From Paracoccaceae bacterium (GTDB lineage Bacteria > Pseudomonadota > Alphaproteobacteria > Rhodobacterales > Rhodobacteraceae), in contig NVXA01000001.1 in the NCBI GenBank assembly GCA_002746395.1, positions 407,120 through 414,460 on the forward strand: a stretch of DNA of 7,341 bases, given 5' to 3'. Below are positions 1-7,119 of the stretch, one piece after another. Position numbers and translations under genes: made by a program. Every line of letters starts with the position of its first letter. The stretch's first letter is position 1. The notes under the pieces were generated by a model. It did no database searches. It saw nothing but the letters and a program-made list of their open reading frames with translations, and was not told the origin of the DNA.

Positions 1-1191
1 CAAGCCAAAAAGAACGCCCCGTGTATCGTTTTCATCGACGAGATCGACGCGGTTGGCCGTCATCGTGGCTCAGGTTACGGCGGAGGCAATGACGAACGTG
101 AACAGACATTGAACCAATTGCTGGTTGAAATGGACGGTTTTGAAGCGAACGAGGGCGTAATCCTTCTGGCTGCGACCAACCGCGCCGACGTTCTGGACCC
201 TGCCCTTACACGTCCGGGTCGTTTTGACCGTCAGGTTCACGTTTCCAACCCTGACATCAAGGGCCGTCAGAAAATTCTTAACGTCCACGCCCGCAAGGTG
301 CCGCTTGGCCCTGATGTTGATCTGCGGATCATCGCACGCGGTGCGCCGGGCATGTCGGGTGCTGATCTCGCGAACCTTGTTAACGAAGCCGCCCTAATGG
401 CCGCTCGTACCGGAAAACGCGTGGTAACGATGGAAGATTTCGAGGCCGCCAAAGATAAAATAATGATGGGCACTGAACGTCGTTCGATGGTTATCACGGC
501 TGACCAAAAAGAAAAAACAGCTTACCACGAAGCTGGTCACGCAATCGTCGGGATGGAACTGCCGGAATGCGATCCGGTTTACAAAGCCACTATTATCCCG
601 CGCGGCGGCGCATTGGGTATGGTTGTTTCCTTGCCCGAAGTTGACCGTCTGAACTGGCACAAAATCGAATGTGTGCAGAAGCTGGCAATGACAATGGCCG
701 GTAAAGCCGCCGAGATCATCAAGTATGGCCCTGAACGCGTTAGCAACGGCCCTGCCGGCGATATCCAGCAAGCATCTGCCTTGGCGCGTGCAATGGTTAT
801 GCGTTGGGGGATGTCTGATTTGGTCGGAAACATTGATTATTCCGAAGCCCATGAAGGCTATTCCAGCGGCAGCGCTGGTGGATTCTCGTTATCTGCCAAG
901 TCAAAAGAGTTGGTCGAAAACGAAGTGAAACGCTTTATCGACGAAGCCTATGTGACGGCCTACAGCATCCTTGAAGACAAAACCGAAGAATTCGAGCGCT
1001 TGGCGCAAGGTTTGCTGGAATACGAAACCCTAACCGGCGAAGAAATCGCACGCGTTGTTAAAGGCGAACCGCCGCACACAGACGACGAAGACGATACGGG
1101 TTCTACGGACGGTGGTTCAGCCAGCATCACAGCAATTCCGAAGGTCGGGAAGCCCAAAGACGACGGTGGCATGGAACCCCAACCAAGCTAA
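1..1191 (+). CDS. ftsH: ATP-dependent zinc metalloprotease FtsH (C-terminal part, 5' end outside window)
   Basis: FtsH is a membrane-anchored hexameric AAA+ protease that unfolds and degrades membrane and short-lived cytoplasmic proteins. Frame 1 is open from base 1 to the TAA at 1189-1191, giving 396 residues; the family usually has about 600-650, so the N-terminal membrane segments and Walker A lie outside the window. Fragment residues 10-16 are the Walker B (VFIDEID), followed by the second region of homology ([18 protein letters not shown], about 60-77) with its arginine fingers. The zinc site HEAGH is at residues 176-180 (bases 526-540), and the Asp in GPAGDI (residue ~254) fits the third zinc ligand. 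The tail after about residue 350 is acidic and low complexity and ends in GGMEPQPS, as in Rhodobacterales FtsH. The TTG at 109 is an internal Leu codon, not a start. The gene is followed by its own terminator, so it is probably not co-transcribed with fhs. Confidence 0.97.
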   Translation, partial: QAKKNAPCIVFIDEIDAVGRHRGSGYGGGNDEREQTLNQLLVEMDGFEANEGVILLAATNRADVLDPALTRPGRFDRQVHVSNPDIKGRQKILNVHARKVPLGPDVDLRIIARGAPGMSGADLANLVNEAALMAARTGKRVVTMEDFEAAKDKIMMGTERRSMVITADQKEKTAYHEAGHAIVGMELPECDPVYKATIIPRGGALGMVVSLPEVDRLNWHKIECVQKLAMTMAGKAAEIIKYGPERVSNGPAGDIQQASALARAMVMRWGMSDLVGNIDYSEAHEGYSSGSAGGFSLSAKSKELVENEVKRFIDEAYVTAYSILEDKTEEFERLAQGLLEYETLTGEEIARVVKGEPPHTDDEDDTGSTDGGSASITAIPKVGKPKDDGGMEPQPS

Positions 1192-1215
1192 ATCGAACGA
1201 ACATATTCAAGAACT

Positions 1216-1246
1216 TAAGGGCGGCATTTGTCGCCCTTATTTTTTT
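1216..1246 (+). terminator. Rho-independent terminator of ftsH
   Basis: Eight perfect base pairs (TAAGGGCG at 1216-1223 with CGCCCTTA at 1232-1239) enclose an 8-base loop and are followed directly by seven T residues (1240-1246). The hairpin begins 25 bases after the ftsH stop codon. It is a textbook intrinsic terminator and separates ftsH from the fhs-folD unit. Confidence 0.9.
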
Positions 1247-1390
1247 GCCAACGCCTAAAGTATGCATTTGCACACAATTTATACGATTTTGTCGCACTAT
1301 CGCTTCGGTGTGTCGAAAAAGGTCTCGCCAACGGGTGCAATGGCTCCTAACAATTGTGGTAATCATCAGCCGTTCGTAAAGGGATCAGTC
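1247..1390 (+). promoter_or_regulatory. fhs leader / upstream region, promoter not resolved
   Basis: These 144 bases separate the ftsH terminator from the fhs start and must hold the fhs-folD promoter and 5' leader. The first part (about 1260-1290) is AT-rich, with a TTGCAC at 1268-1273, but no -10 box lies at a good distance. The last part could fold: AATGGCT (1339-1345) can pair with AGCCGTT (1368-1374) over seven pairs including one G-U. An alternative AACGG (1330-1334) could compete for CCGTT (1370-1374). AAAGGGA just before the start (1378-1384) is a moderate ribosome binding site six bases from the ATG. I do not recognise a known riboswitch here. Confidence 0.4.
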
Positions 1391-3067
1391 ATGGGTTACA
1401 AAACCGACATCGAAATCGCACGTGAAGCCACCAAACTGCCAATCATGGAAATCGGCGCCAAACTGGGCATCCCCAGCGAAGATCTGCTGCCGTTTGGCCA
1501 CGACAAAGCCAAGGTTTCAGCCGACTTCATCGCCGCGCAAGCGGATAAAAAAGACGGCAAACTTATTCTGGTAACCGCCATCAGCCCAACACCGGCTGGC
1601 GAAGGTAAAACGACCACGACGGTTGGTCTGGCTGACGGTTTGAACGGCATCGGCAAAAACGCGATGGTTTGTATCCGCGAGGCGTCCCTTGGCCCATGTT
1701 TCGGCATGAAGGGCGGCGCGGCGGGCGGCGGGTATGCTCAGGTCGTTCCGATGGAAGAGATGAACCTGCACTTCACCGGCGATTTTCATGCAATCACCAG
1801 CGCGCACAACCTGCTGACCGCGATGATCGACAATCACATTTACTGGGGTAACGCGCTGGATATCGACGAGCGCCGCATCACATGGAAGCGTGTCATGGAC
1901 ATGAACGACCGCGCCCTTCGTGACACGGTTGTCAGCCTCGGCGGTATTGCCAACGGGTTTCCGCGCCAAACGGGGTTTGATATTACCGTGGCCTCCGAAG
2001 TTATGGCGATTTTGTGTCTGGCCGATAACCTCGAAGACCTGCAACGCCGCCTCGGTGATATCATCGTGGCTTACACGCGGGATCGTAAACCGATCTATTG
2101 TCGCGACATCAAGGCCGACGGCGCGATGACGGTTCTGTTGCAACAAGCGATGCAGCCAAATCTGGTTCAAACGCTCGAAAATAATCCCGCCTTCGTTCAC
2201 GGTGGCCCGTTCGCAAACATCGCACACGGGTGTAATTCTGTTGTGGCAACTAAAACCGCGCTGAAACTGGCGGATTATGTCGTGACCGAGGCCGGCTTCG
2301 GGGCCGATTTAGGTGCCGAAAAGTTCATGAACATCAAATGCCGCAAAGCTGACATCGCGCCAGACGTTGTGGTTCTGGTCGCAACAATCCGCGCGATGAA
2401 AATGAACGGCGGAATTGCACGCGCTGATTTGGGGGCTGAAAATGTCGATGCCGTGAACGACGGCGCACCTAATCTTGGCCGCCATATCGAGAACATGAAA
2501 GCCTTCGGGGTTCCAGTTGTTGTCGCCATTAACCATTTCGTAACCGATACCGACGCAGAGGTGCAGGCGGTGATCGACTATGTCGCCACGCACGGCTCCG
2601 AAGCGATCTTGTGTAAACATTGGGAACATGGCTCCAAAGGGATAGTTGATCTGGCCACACGGGTGGTGGAAATCGCCGATGCCAACGTTGCACAGTTTGC
2701 ACCGCTCTATCCTGACGACATGTCCTTGTTCGACAAAATCGAAACTGTCGCCAAGCGCATTTACCGCGCAGACGAAGTTATGGCCGACAAGAAAATCCGC
2801 GCTCAGTTGCGTACATGGGAAGACGCCGGTTTTGGCCACCTGCCCGTCTGCATGGCGAAAACACAGTACAGTTTTTCCACCGACCCAGACCTTCGGGGTG
2901 CGCCGACCGGCCACTCGGTTCCCGTGCGGGAGGTTCGCCTTTCCGCCGGTGCCGGTTTTATCGTCGTCATCTGCGGCGAGATCATGACCATGCCCGGCTT
3001 GCCACGCAAACCATCTGCCGAGTCGATCATGTTGAATGACGCTGGACAGATCGAAGGTTTGTTCTAA
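1391..3067 (+). CDS. fhs: Formate-tetrahydrofolate ligase (10-formyl-THF synthetase)
   Basis: This cytoplasmic enzyme makes 10-formyl-THF from formate, THF and ATP. The product is 558 residues, the usual length of the bacterial monofunctional enzyme (about 557). The P-loop [11 protein letters not shown] is at residues 66-76, followed by the family signature [20 protein letters not shown] (about 97-116) and [15 protein letters not shown] (about 121-135). The C-terminal part carries [14 protein letters not shown], also typical of the family. I chose the ATG at 1391 because [13 protein letters not shown] matches the family N-terminus and AAAGGGA lies six bases upstream. The frame is open back to 1262, but the extra 43 residues look non-coding. 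folD follows after 22 bases, so the pair is very likely an operon linking formate to methylene-THF. It may act in formate assimilation or in oxidation of methyl groups; the direction cannot be read from the sequence. Confidence 0.97.
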   Translation: MGYKTDIEIAREATKLPIMEIGAKLGIPSEDLLPFGHDKAKVSADFIAAQADKKDGKLILVTAISPTPAGEGKTTTTVGLADGLNGIGKNAMVCIREASLGPCFGMKGGAAGGGYAQVVPMEEMNLHFTGDFHAITSAHNLLTAMIDNHIYWGNALDIDERRITWKRVMDMNDRALRDTVVSLGGIANGFPRQTGFDITVASEVMAILCLADNLEDLQRRLGDIIVAYTRDRKPIYCRDIKADGAMTVLLQQAMQPNLVQTLENNPAFVHGGPFANIAHGCNSVVATKTALKLADYVVTEAGFGADLGAEKFMNIKCRKADIAPDVVVLVATIRAMKMNGGIARADLGAENVDAVNDGAPNLGRHIENMKAFGVPVVVAINHFVTDTDAEVQAVIDYVATHGSEAILCKHWEHGSKGIVDLATRVVEIADANVAQFAPLYPDDMSLFDKIETVAKRIYRADEVMADKKIRAQLRTWEDAGFGHLPVCMAKTQYSFSTDPDLRGAPTGHSVPVREVRLSAGAGFIVVICGEIMTMPGLPRKPSAESIMLNDAGQIEGLF

Positions 3068-3077
3068 AACTAAGGGC

Positions 3078-3083
3078 AGGAGG
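3078..3083 (+). promoter_or_regulatory. Strong Shine-Dalgarno of folD
   Basis: A perfect AGGAGG lies six bases before the ATG at 3090. It fixes the folD start and rules out the in-frame ATG at 3036, which overlaps the end of fhs and has no such site. Confidence 0.85.
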
Positions 3084-3089
3084 ATTATC

Positions 3090-3989
3090 ATGACAGCAGA
3101 TATCATCGACGGCAAAGCGTTTGCCGCAACCGTTCGCGAAAAAGTGGCAGTGCATGTTGCCACCCTTAAAGCGCAGGGCATCACACCCGGCCTCGCCGTG
3201 GTTCTAGTTGGGGAAGATCCAGCATCCGAAGTGTACGTTCGCAACAAGGGCAAGCAAACGGCTGAATGTGGCATGAACTCGTTCGAGCATAAGCTGCCCG
3301 CCGATACGCCCGAAGCTGATCTTCTGGCCCTAATAGACCAGTTAAACAATGACCCCGCCGTGCATGGCATCCTGTGCCAGCTGCCCGTGCCGGACCATAT
3401 CGACGAGAACCTCGTGATCAATGCCATCATCCCTGAAAAGGACGTAGACGGATTTAACATCCTGAACGTCGGTCGTTTGGCAACGGGGCAACAAAGCATG
3501 GTGCCTTGCACGCCGCTTGGTTGTTTGATGATGCTGCGCGATAAACACGGATCCCTTTCCGGCATGAATGCGGTTGTCGTTGGAAGATCGAACATCGTCG
3601 GAAAACCCATGGCCCAACTACTGTTGAAAGACAGCTGCACCGTCACCATCGCCCATTCCCGCACCAAAGATATCGAGGCGTTATGCCGTACCGCCGACAT
3701 TCTGGTCGCCGCTGTTGGCCGCGCTGAAATGGTTAACGCAGACTGGATAAAACCGGGTGCAACTGTGATTGACGTGGGCATCAACCGCATTCCGGCACCT
3801 GAACGGGGCGAAGGAAAGATGCGCCTTGTCGGGGACGTTGATTTCGCATCCGCCAGCACGGTCGCGGGGGCAATCACTCCTGTACCCGGTGGCGTTGGTC
3901 CAATGACCATCGCGTGCCTTCTGGCCAATACCGTCACCGCCTGTTGCCGCGCAAACGGCCTGCCTGAACCCGAAGGTCTTACCGCTTAG
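3090..3989 (+). CDS. folD: Bifunctional methylene-THF dehydrogenase / methenyl-THF cyclohydrolase FolD
   Basis: FolD interconverts 5,10-methylene-THF, 5,10-methenyl-THF and 10-formyl-THF, using NADP(H) in the dehydrogenase step. The product is 299 residues, close to the family's 285-300. The catalytic YxxxK is Y49/K53 (EVYVRNK), and Gln97 (GILCQLPVP) and Asp120 (EKDVDGFN) sit where the cyclohydrolase and folate-binding residues fall in the E. coli enzyme. The Rossmann dinucleotide-binding segment is [11 protein letters not shown] (about 163-173), and the C-terminal signature PGGVGPMT is at 266-273. It is translated from a strong AGGAGG site 22 bases after fhs and shares that operon, using the Fhs product as substrate. 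Its TAG stop is one base from the stop of the opposing SulP gene, and no terminator hairpin fits between them. Confidence 0.97.
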   Translation: MTADIIDGKAFAATVREKVAVHVATLKAQGITPGLAVVLVGEDPASEVYVRNKGKQTAECGMNSFEHKLPADTPEADLLALIDQLNNDPAVHGILCQLPVPDHIDENLVINAIIPEKDVDGFNILNVGRLATGQQSMVPCTPLGCLMMLRDKHGSLSGMNAVVVGRSNIVGKPMAQLLLKDSCTVTIAHSRTKDIEALCRTADILVAAVGRAEMVNADWIKPGATVIDVGINRIPAPERGEGKMRLVGDVDFASASTVAGAITPVPGGVGPMTIACLLANTVTACCRANGLPEPEGLTA

Positions 3990-3990
3990 G

Positions 3991-5733
3991 TCATTCGACC
4001 CGCGACATCTCCATCGCGCGATTGGCCACGTGTGGGTTAATCGTGTGAACGGCGTCAAACTGCGTCAGATAAACCCGCCCCGACAAATGTTCTAGGAAAT
4101 GCGAGCGCTTCAAACGGTCCATAACCGGCCCCTTAACCTCCGATAGATGCAACATCACATCGGAATGGCCAAGCCGCTCGTTAATCGCCTCAAGGCTTTC
4201 CAGCGCAGAGGCATCTATAAAGTTCACGGCGGAACACATCAGCACCACATGCTCTATCTGGTTGTTCGAAGCTACGGCGTCGTAGATCGTATCCTCAAGG
4301 AAACGCGCATTGGGAAAATAGAGGCTCTCGTCGATACGGATCGTGAAAATCTCGGGCGTCACGATAACCTCGTGGCGATTAACATTTCGGAAATGCTCCG
4401 TGCCGGGAACCTGTCCGACAATGGCAGAATGTGGCCGCGATGTGCGGTAAAGATGCAGGAATATCGAAACGCCGACACCCGCCATAATTCCCAGTTCGAC
4501 GCCGAAAGCCAACGTCAAAATTATCGTCGCGGCCATCGCCGCGAAATCGGTCCGAGAATATTGCCACGTCTGTTTCAGCGTTCCCAAATTCAACAGCGAA
4601 ACCACCGCCACGATGATAATCGCCGCCAGTGTCGCTTTGGGTAGAAAGTACAAAAGCGGTGTCAAAAAAATCGCCGCCGTTAGAACCCCAATAGCCGTAA
4701 ACGCGCCCGCCGCTGGTGTCTTGGCACCAGAATCAAAGTTCACCATGGAGCGCGACAACCCGCCTGTCACAGGATACCCACCCGAAAAAGCCGCCGCAAT
4801 ATTGGCCGCACCTAACCCGACCAGTTCCTGATCTGGCGAGATGCGTTGGCGTCGTTTTGCAGCCAGCGTCTGTGCAACAGATATCGACTCAACAAACCCA
4901 ACGATTGAAATCAGCACCGCAGACCCGAACAATTGCCCCCAAATCTCAATATCGAACGTGGGGGTGGCGAAGGGTGGAAAACCACTCGGTAACGCTCCAA
5001 CAACGCTGACACCTTTGTCAGCCAAATTTAACGCCCACGTAACCGCAGTTGTCAGCACCACGACAAGTATCGGCCCAGTTTTTGAGAGGATGCCCGCCAA
5101 CTTTTCATCGACACCAAACTGAACTAGGATCGGCTTCATACCCCTGCGCGCCCAATACAACAAACCAATCGCGGCAACGCCTAATGTTAGTGTAATCAGG
5201 TTTATGCTAGCCATGTTTTCAGCCAGCGAACCAACCAGCGCAATCAGATTGCTACCGGATGCGCTAATACCAAAAATATGTTTGACTTGGCTTGTCGCGA
5301 TTATCAACGTGGCCGCAATCATGAATCCCGAGATCACCGGATGGCTTAGAAAATTCGCCAAAAAACCCAGCCGAAACAACCCCATCACCAACAAAATGAC
5401 CCCAGATATCATGGCCAGTGCAATCGCCATCGCCGCATATTCTGCCGTGCCTTGCAATGCCATCTCGCCAACGACGGCCGCCGTCATTAATGAAACCACC
5501 GCCACTGGCCCCACCGCCAATGTGCGGCTGTTGCCAAACAAAGCATACGCGAGCAGTGGCAATATTGCCGCATACAGCCCCATTTCAGGCGGTAAACCGG
5601 CCAGCAAAGCATACGCCAATGATTGTGGGATCAGCATGATCGTCACAATTACCGCCGCAACCAGATCATCCGTTAGGGTAGCGCGATCATACCCCTTCGA
5701 CCATTCCAAAATCGGAAAATATCGTTTGAGCAT
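3991..5733 (-). CDS. SulP-family anion transporter with C-terminal STAS domain
   Basis: This 580-residue inner-membrane protein has the SulP layout: a short cytoplasmic N-terminus (YFPILEWSKGYDRATLTDDL), then a hydrophobic domain over about residues 24-428 with many membrane segments, then a cytoplasmic STAS domain (about 458-565). Diagnostic stretches are IPQSLAYALLAGLPP (35-49) and GGYPVTGGLSRSMVNFDSGA (318-337). The STAS loop reads NFIDASALESL (about 504-514), with Ser509 near the position phosphorylated in anti-sigma antagonists. SulP members carry sulfate, bicarbonate or dicarboxylates, so the substrate is not fixed by sequence. As last gene of a persulfide dioxygenase operon, sulfate or sulfite is the best guess. 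The ATG at 5733 fits the family start; upstream is only a weak AGGAT site. It lies 36 bases after the DUF442 gene, so co-transcription is likely. Confidence 0.93.
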   Translation of the reverse strand: MLKRYFPILEWSKGYDRATLTDDLVAAVIVTIMLIPQSLAYALLAGLPPEMGLYAAILPLLAYALFGNSRTLAVGPVAVVSLMTAAVVGEMALQGTAEYAAMAIALAMISGVILLVMGLFRLGFLANFLSHPVISGFMIAATLIIATSQVKHIFGISASGSNLIALVGSLAENMASINLITLTLGVAAIGLLYWARRGMKPILVQFGVDEKLAGILSKTGPILVVVLTTAVTWALNLADKGVSVVGALPSGFPPFATPTFDIEIWGQLFGSAVLISIVGFVESISVAQTLAAKRRQRISPDQELVGLGAANIAAAFSGGYPVTGGLSRSMVNFDSGAKTPAAGAFTAIGVLTAAIFLTPLLYFLPKATLAAIIIVAVVSLLNLGTLKQTWQYSRTDFAAMAATIILTLAFGVELGIMAGVGVSIFLHLYRTSRPHSAIVGQVPGTEHFRNVNRHEVIVTPEIFTIRIDESLYFPNARFLEDTIYDAVASNNQIEHVVLMCSAVNFIDASALESLEAINERLGHSDVMLHLSEVKGPVMDRLKRSHFLEHLSGRVYLTQFDAVHTINPHVANRAMEMSRVE

Positions 5734-5769
5734 GGTCGGGCATCCTATTGATCGCTTTGGGGGTTCGTA

Positions 5770-6099
5770 TCAGTTTTGTGACGCATTCCAAAGCATACCG
5801 CACCTGCTTCCTGATCGACAGTAAGCAAAAACCGAGCCGTGGTCGCCATTCACAACATCCCTGAAACCTTCAAGCAATTCGTTGGTAATCGCGGACCTTC
5901 CCAAGGGCAGGTAAAAGAATTTCATCTCGTGATCTTCGGCGGCCTTTTTGATGATTGCGGCAGTTGGTTGCCCAAACTCTTCGCCATCGGGGCGGTTGCA
6001 CATAATTGTTTTGAAACCCGAGGCTTTGATAAGCGGCACATCACTTGCAGAAATCTGCCCACTAATCGTGAATTTTTCTGTGACTTTATGTACTTGCAT
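5770..6099 (-). CDS. DUF442 (TIGR01244-type) phosphatase/rhodanese-like protein
   Basis: This small soluble protein (109 residues) belongs to the family that forms the extra domain of Blh (beta-lactamase-like hydrolase) proteins. The fold is related to dual-specificity phosphatases, but the active loop is short. Here it is YCRSGSRC, with Cys94 and Arg99 in a CX4R arrangement as in rhodaneses, which favours sulfur transfer or persulfide handling over phosphatase action (inference). Other family-like parts are the start HKVTEKFTISGQIS, FKTIMCNRPDGEE (29-41) and FYLPL (62-66). I place the start at the ATG at 6099 because AGGGTG lies six bases upstream and the N-terminus then matches family length. 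An ATG at 6105 and a GTG at 6108 are also in frame. It follows the dioxygenase gene on the same strand and precedes SulP. Confidence 0.88.
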   Translation of the reverse strand: MQVHKVTEKFTISGQISASDVPLIKASGFKTIMCNRPDGEEFGQPTAAIIKKAAEDHEMKFFYLPLGRSAITNELLEGFRDVVNGDHGSVFAYCRSGSRCGMLWNASQN

Positions 6100-6122
6100 T
6101 GGCATCACCCTAACTGGAAAAT

Positions 6123-6148
6123 CCGCTCCGGTAATAAAACCAGAGCGG
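6123..6148 (-). promoter_or_regulatory. Intercistronic hairpin between dioxygenase and DUF442 genes
   Basis: An interrupted inverted repeat pairs CCGCTC (6123-6128) with GAGCGG (6143-6148), has one mismatch, then pairs GGT (6130-6132) with ACC (6139-6141) around a 6-base loop. In the minus-strand transcript it is followed by ATTTTCC, a poor U-tract. It may act as a partial terminator or as an mRNA-stabilising element that lowers expression of the downstream genes relative to the dioxygenase. It lies 24 bases beyond the dioxygenase stop codon and ends 23 bases before the DUF442 start. Confidence 0.6.
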
Positions 6149-6171
6149 CATGTTTATTGCAACTCTAAGAG

Positions 6172-7035
6172 CTACAGAACATTAATCGGCACCTTCAGAT
6201 ACACTTCTCCATTTTCTTCAGGCTCAGGCATCTGACCGGCCCGCATGTTGATCTGGATTGAGGGAATAATCAGTTTTGGCATCGCCAGTTGCGCATCCCT
6301 GTCGGACCGCATTTTGACGAACTCCTCTTCAGGTTTGCCAGCACCAACATGGACGTTCAACGCCTTTTGTTCCGCAACCGTTGTTTCCCATGCAAATTCA
6401 TCGCGACCCGGTGCTTTATAATCATGGCCCACAAATATGCGGGTGTCATCCGGAAGCGTCAGAATTTTCTGGATGGACGCATAAAGATCCTCGGCAGAGC
6501 CACCGGGGAAATCGCAACGCGCTGTGCCAAAATCGGGCATAAACATCGTGTCCCCCACGAACGCCGCATCACCCACCACATAGGTCATACAAGCAGGCGT
6601 GTGGCCCGGTGTATGCATAACATCAACCTTCATAGTACCGATGTTGATAGTGTCACCATCAACGAACAACTTGTCGAACTGTGATCCATCACGCTGGAAT
6701 TCGCTGCCCTCGTTGAAGACCTTACCGAATACGTCCTGCACAATCGTGATATTCGCGCCGATACCGACCTTACCGCCGACCTGTTCCTGAATGTAGGGGG
6801 CTGCCGACAGGTGGTCCGCATGAACGTGGGATTCCAAAATCCACTCAACCTTCAAACCATTGGCCTGCACATATGCAATAACTTCGTCAGCAGACGTCGT
6901 ATCGGTGCGCCCGTTCGAAAAATTGAAATCCAGAACTGAATCCACGATCGCTACACTTGCGCTGTTTGGATCTTTGATTACAAACGAAACCGTGTTGGTT
7001 GCGTCGTCGAAAAATGCTTTTACTTCGGGGGTCAT
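6172..7035 (-). CDS. blh: ETHE1/Blh-like persulfide dioxygenase (metallo-beta-lactamase fold)
   Basis: This 287-residue protein has the metallo-beta-lactamase fold of the ETHE1/Blh group, non-haem Fe(II) enzymes that oxidise glutathione persulfide to sulfite. The metal motif HVHADH covers residues 70-75. His145 (HTPGHTPAC) and Asp162 (VGDTMF) complete the 2-His-1-carboxylate site with His70, and His204 (VGHDY) is also present. PDFGTARCDFPGG (167-179) and the C-terminal RSDRDAQLAMPKLIIPSIQIN (243-263) are typical of the Blh branch. It lacks the fused DUF442 domain found in Agrobacterium and Xylella Blh; that domain is the next gene. The ATG at 7035 has GGAGAGG-type Shine-Dalgarno sequence five to seven bases upstream. 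It is the first gene of the operon, behind a promoter with putative operator sequences. A hydrolase role (glyoxalase II-like) is less likely given the ETHE1-type motifs. Confidence 0.92.
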   Translation of the reverse strand: MTPEVKAFFDDATNTVSFVIKDPNSASVAIVDSVLDFNFSNGRTDTTSADEVIAYVQANGLKVEWILESHVHADHLSAAPYIQEQVGGKVGIGANITIVQDVFGKVFNEGSEFQRDGSQFDKLFVDGDTINIGTMKVDVMHTPGHTPACMTYVVGDAAFVGDTMFMPDFGTARCDFPGGSAEDLYASIQKILTLPDDTRIFVGHDYKAPGRDEFAWETTVAEQKALNVHVGAGKPEEEFVKMRSDRDAQLAMPKLIIPSIQINMRAGQMPEPEENGEVYLKVPINVL

Positions 7036-7072
7036 CGGCCCTCTCCTATATATCTGTGTTGAGTCAAATATA

Positions 7073-7087
7073 GTGAATACATTTCAC
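7073..7087. repeat. Second inverted repeat in the -35/-10 spacer
   Basis: GTGAA (7073-7077) and TTCAC (7083-7087) form a perfect five-base inverted repeat around TACAT. It fills almost exactly the spacer between the -10 and -35 boxes and abuts the operator-like dyad at 7086-7105. It could be a second half of a composite operator or a chance repeat in AT-rich DNA. Confidence 0.4.
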
Positions 7088-7105
7088 ATTGCAATAATTG
7101 AATGT
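7086..7105. promoter_or_regulatory. Putative ArsR-type (SqrR/BigR-like) operator
   Basis: ACATT (7086-7090) and AATGT (7101-7105) are inverted around ten bases, and one more pair on each side is possible (C7085/G7106 in the plus strand is part of the same dyad). Inside it, ATTG (7088-7091), eight bases and GAAT (7100-7103) differ by one base from the ATTC-N8-GAAT motif reported for the persulfide-sensing repressor SqrR. The element overlaps the -35 box of the dioxygenase promoter, where a repressor would block RNA polymerase. The motif is recalled from the literature, and no regulator gene is in the window. Confidence 0.4.
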
Positions 7106-7119
7106 GTATTACCTCTTGG

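Larger units (their letters stand above)
7036..7119 (-). promoter_or_regulatory. Promoter region of the sulfur operon
   Basis: Read on the minus strand, a -35-like TTGCAA (7094-7089) and a -10-like TATATT (7072-7067) are separated by 16 bases and lie about 30 bases upstream of the dioxygenase start. The region is much richer in A+T than the genes on either side. A Shine-Dalgarno AGGAG (7047-7043) is seven bases before the ATG. No intrinsic terminator for the permease upstream is visible, so some read-through from it is possible. Confidence 0.6.

Noticed and set aside
394..852. Minus-strand open frame inside ftsH
   Set aside because: It overlaps the FtsH AAA/protease region in antisense; the translation is rich in His and Cys without a motif, and no ribosome site is evident.
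1268..1300. Sigma-70 promoter for fhs using TTGCAC at 1268
   Set aside because: Candidate -10 boxes lie too close (TATACG at 1280) or too far (CACTAT at 1295), so no pair with normal spacing could be supported.
1262..1390. N-terminal extension of Fhs from an ATG at 1262
   Set aside because: The extra 43 residues do not match the family, which begins near [10 protein letters not shown], and the ribosome site supports 1391.
1247..1390. ZTP (pfl) or THF riboswitch upstream of fhs
   Set aside because: The conserved core sequences I know for the ZTP class are absent and I cannot fit a THF consensus; only unspecific stems are visible.
1517..2227. Minus-strand open frame of 236 codons inside fhs
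   Set aside because: It is fully antisense to the Fhs core, including the P-loop region, and has no recognisable domain.
2309..3937. Long minus-strand open frame (about 540 codons) across fhs and folD
   Set aside because: It lies antisense to two certain genes with full family signatures, its translation shows no recognisable domain, and it has odd composition (many Arg, Ser, Thr). It is a by-product of codon bias on the other strand.
5204..5824. Plus-strand open frame of about 206 codons opposite the SulP gene
   Set aside because: It is antisense to membrane-segment coding sequence, has a low-complexity translation and resembles no family; the SulP frame explains the region.
5839..6168. 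Plus-strand open frames of 95-110 codons opposite the DUF442 gene
   Set aside because: They are antisense to a gene with a clear family match, and no motif or ribosome site supports them.
7062..7067. TTGACT on the minus strand near 7067-7062 as a -35 box
   Set aside because: A -10 box at 16-18 bases would fall in the ribosome binding site and start codon region, whereas TTGCAA/TATATT upstream gives a workable arrangement.
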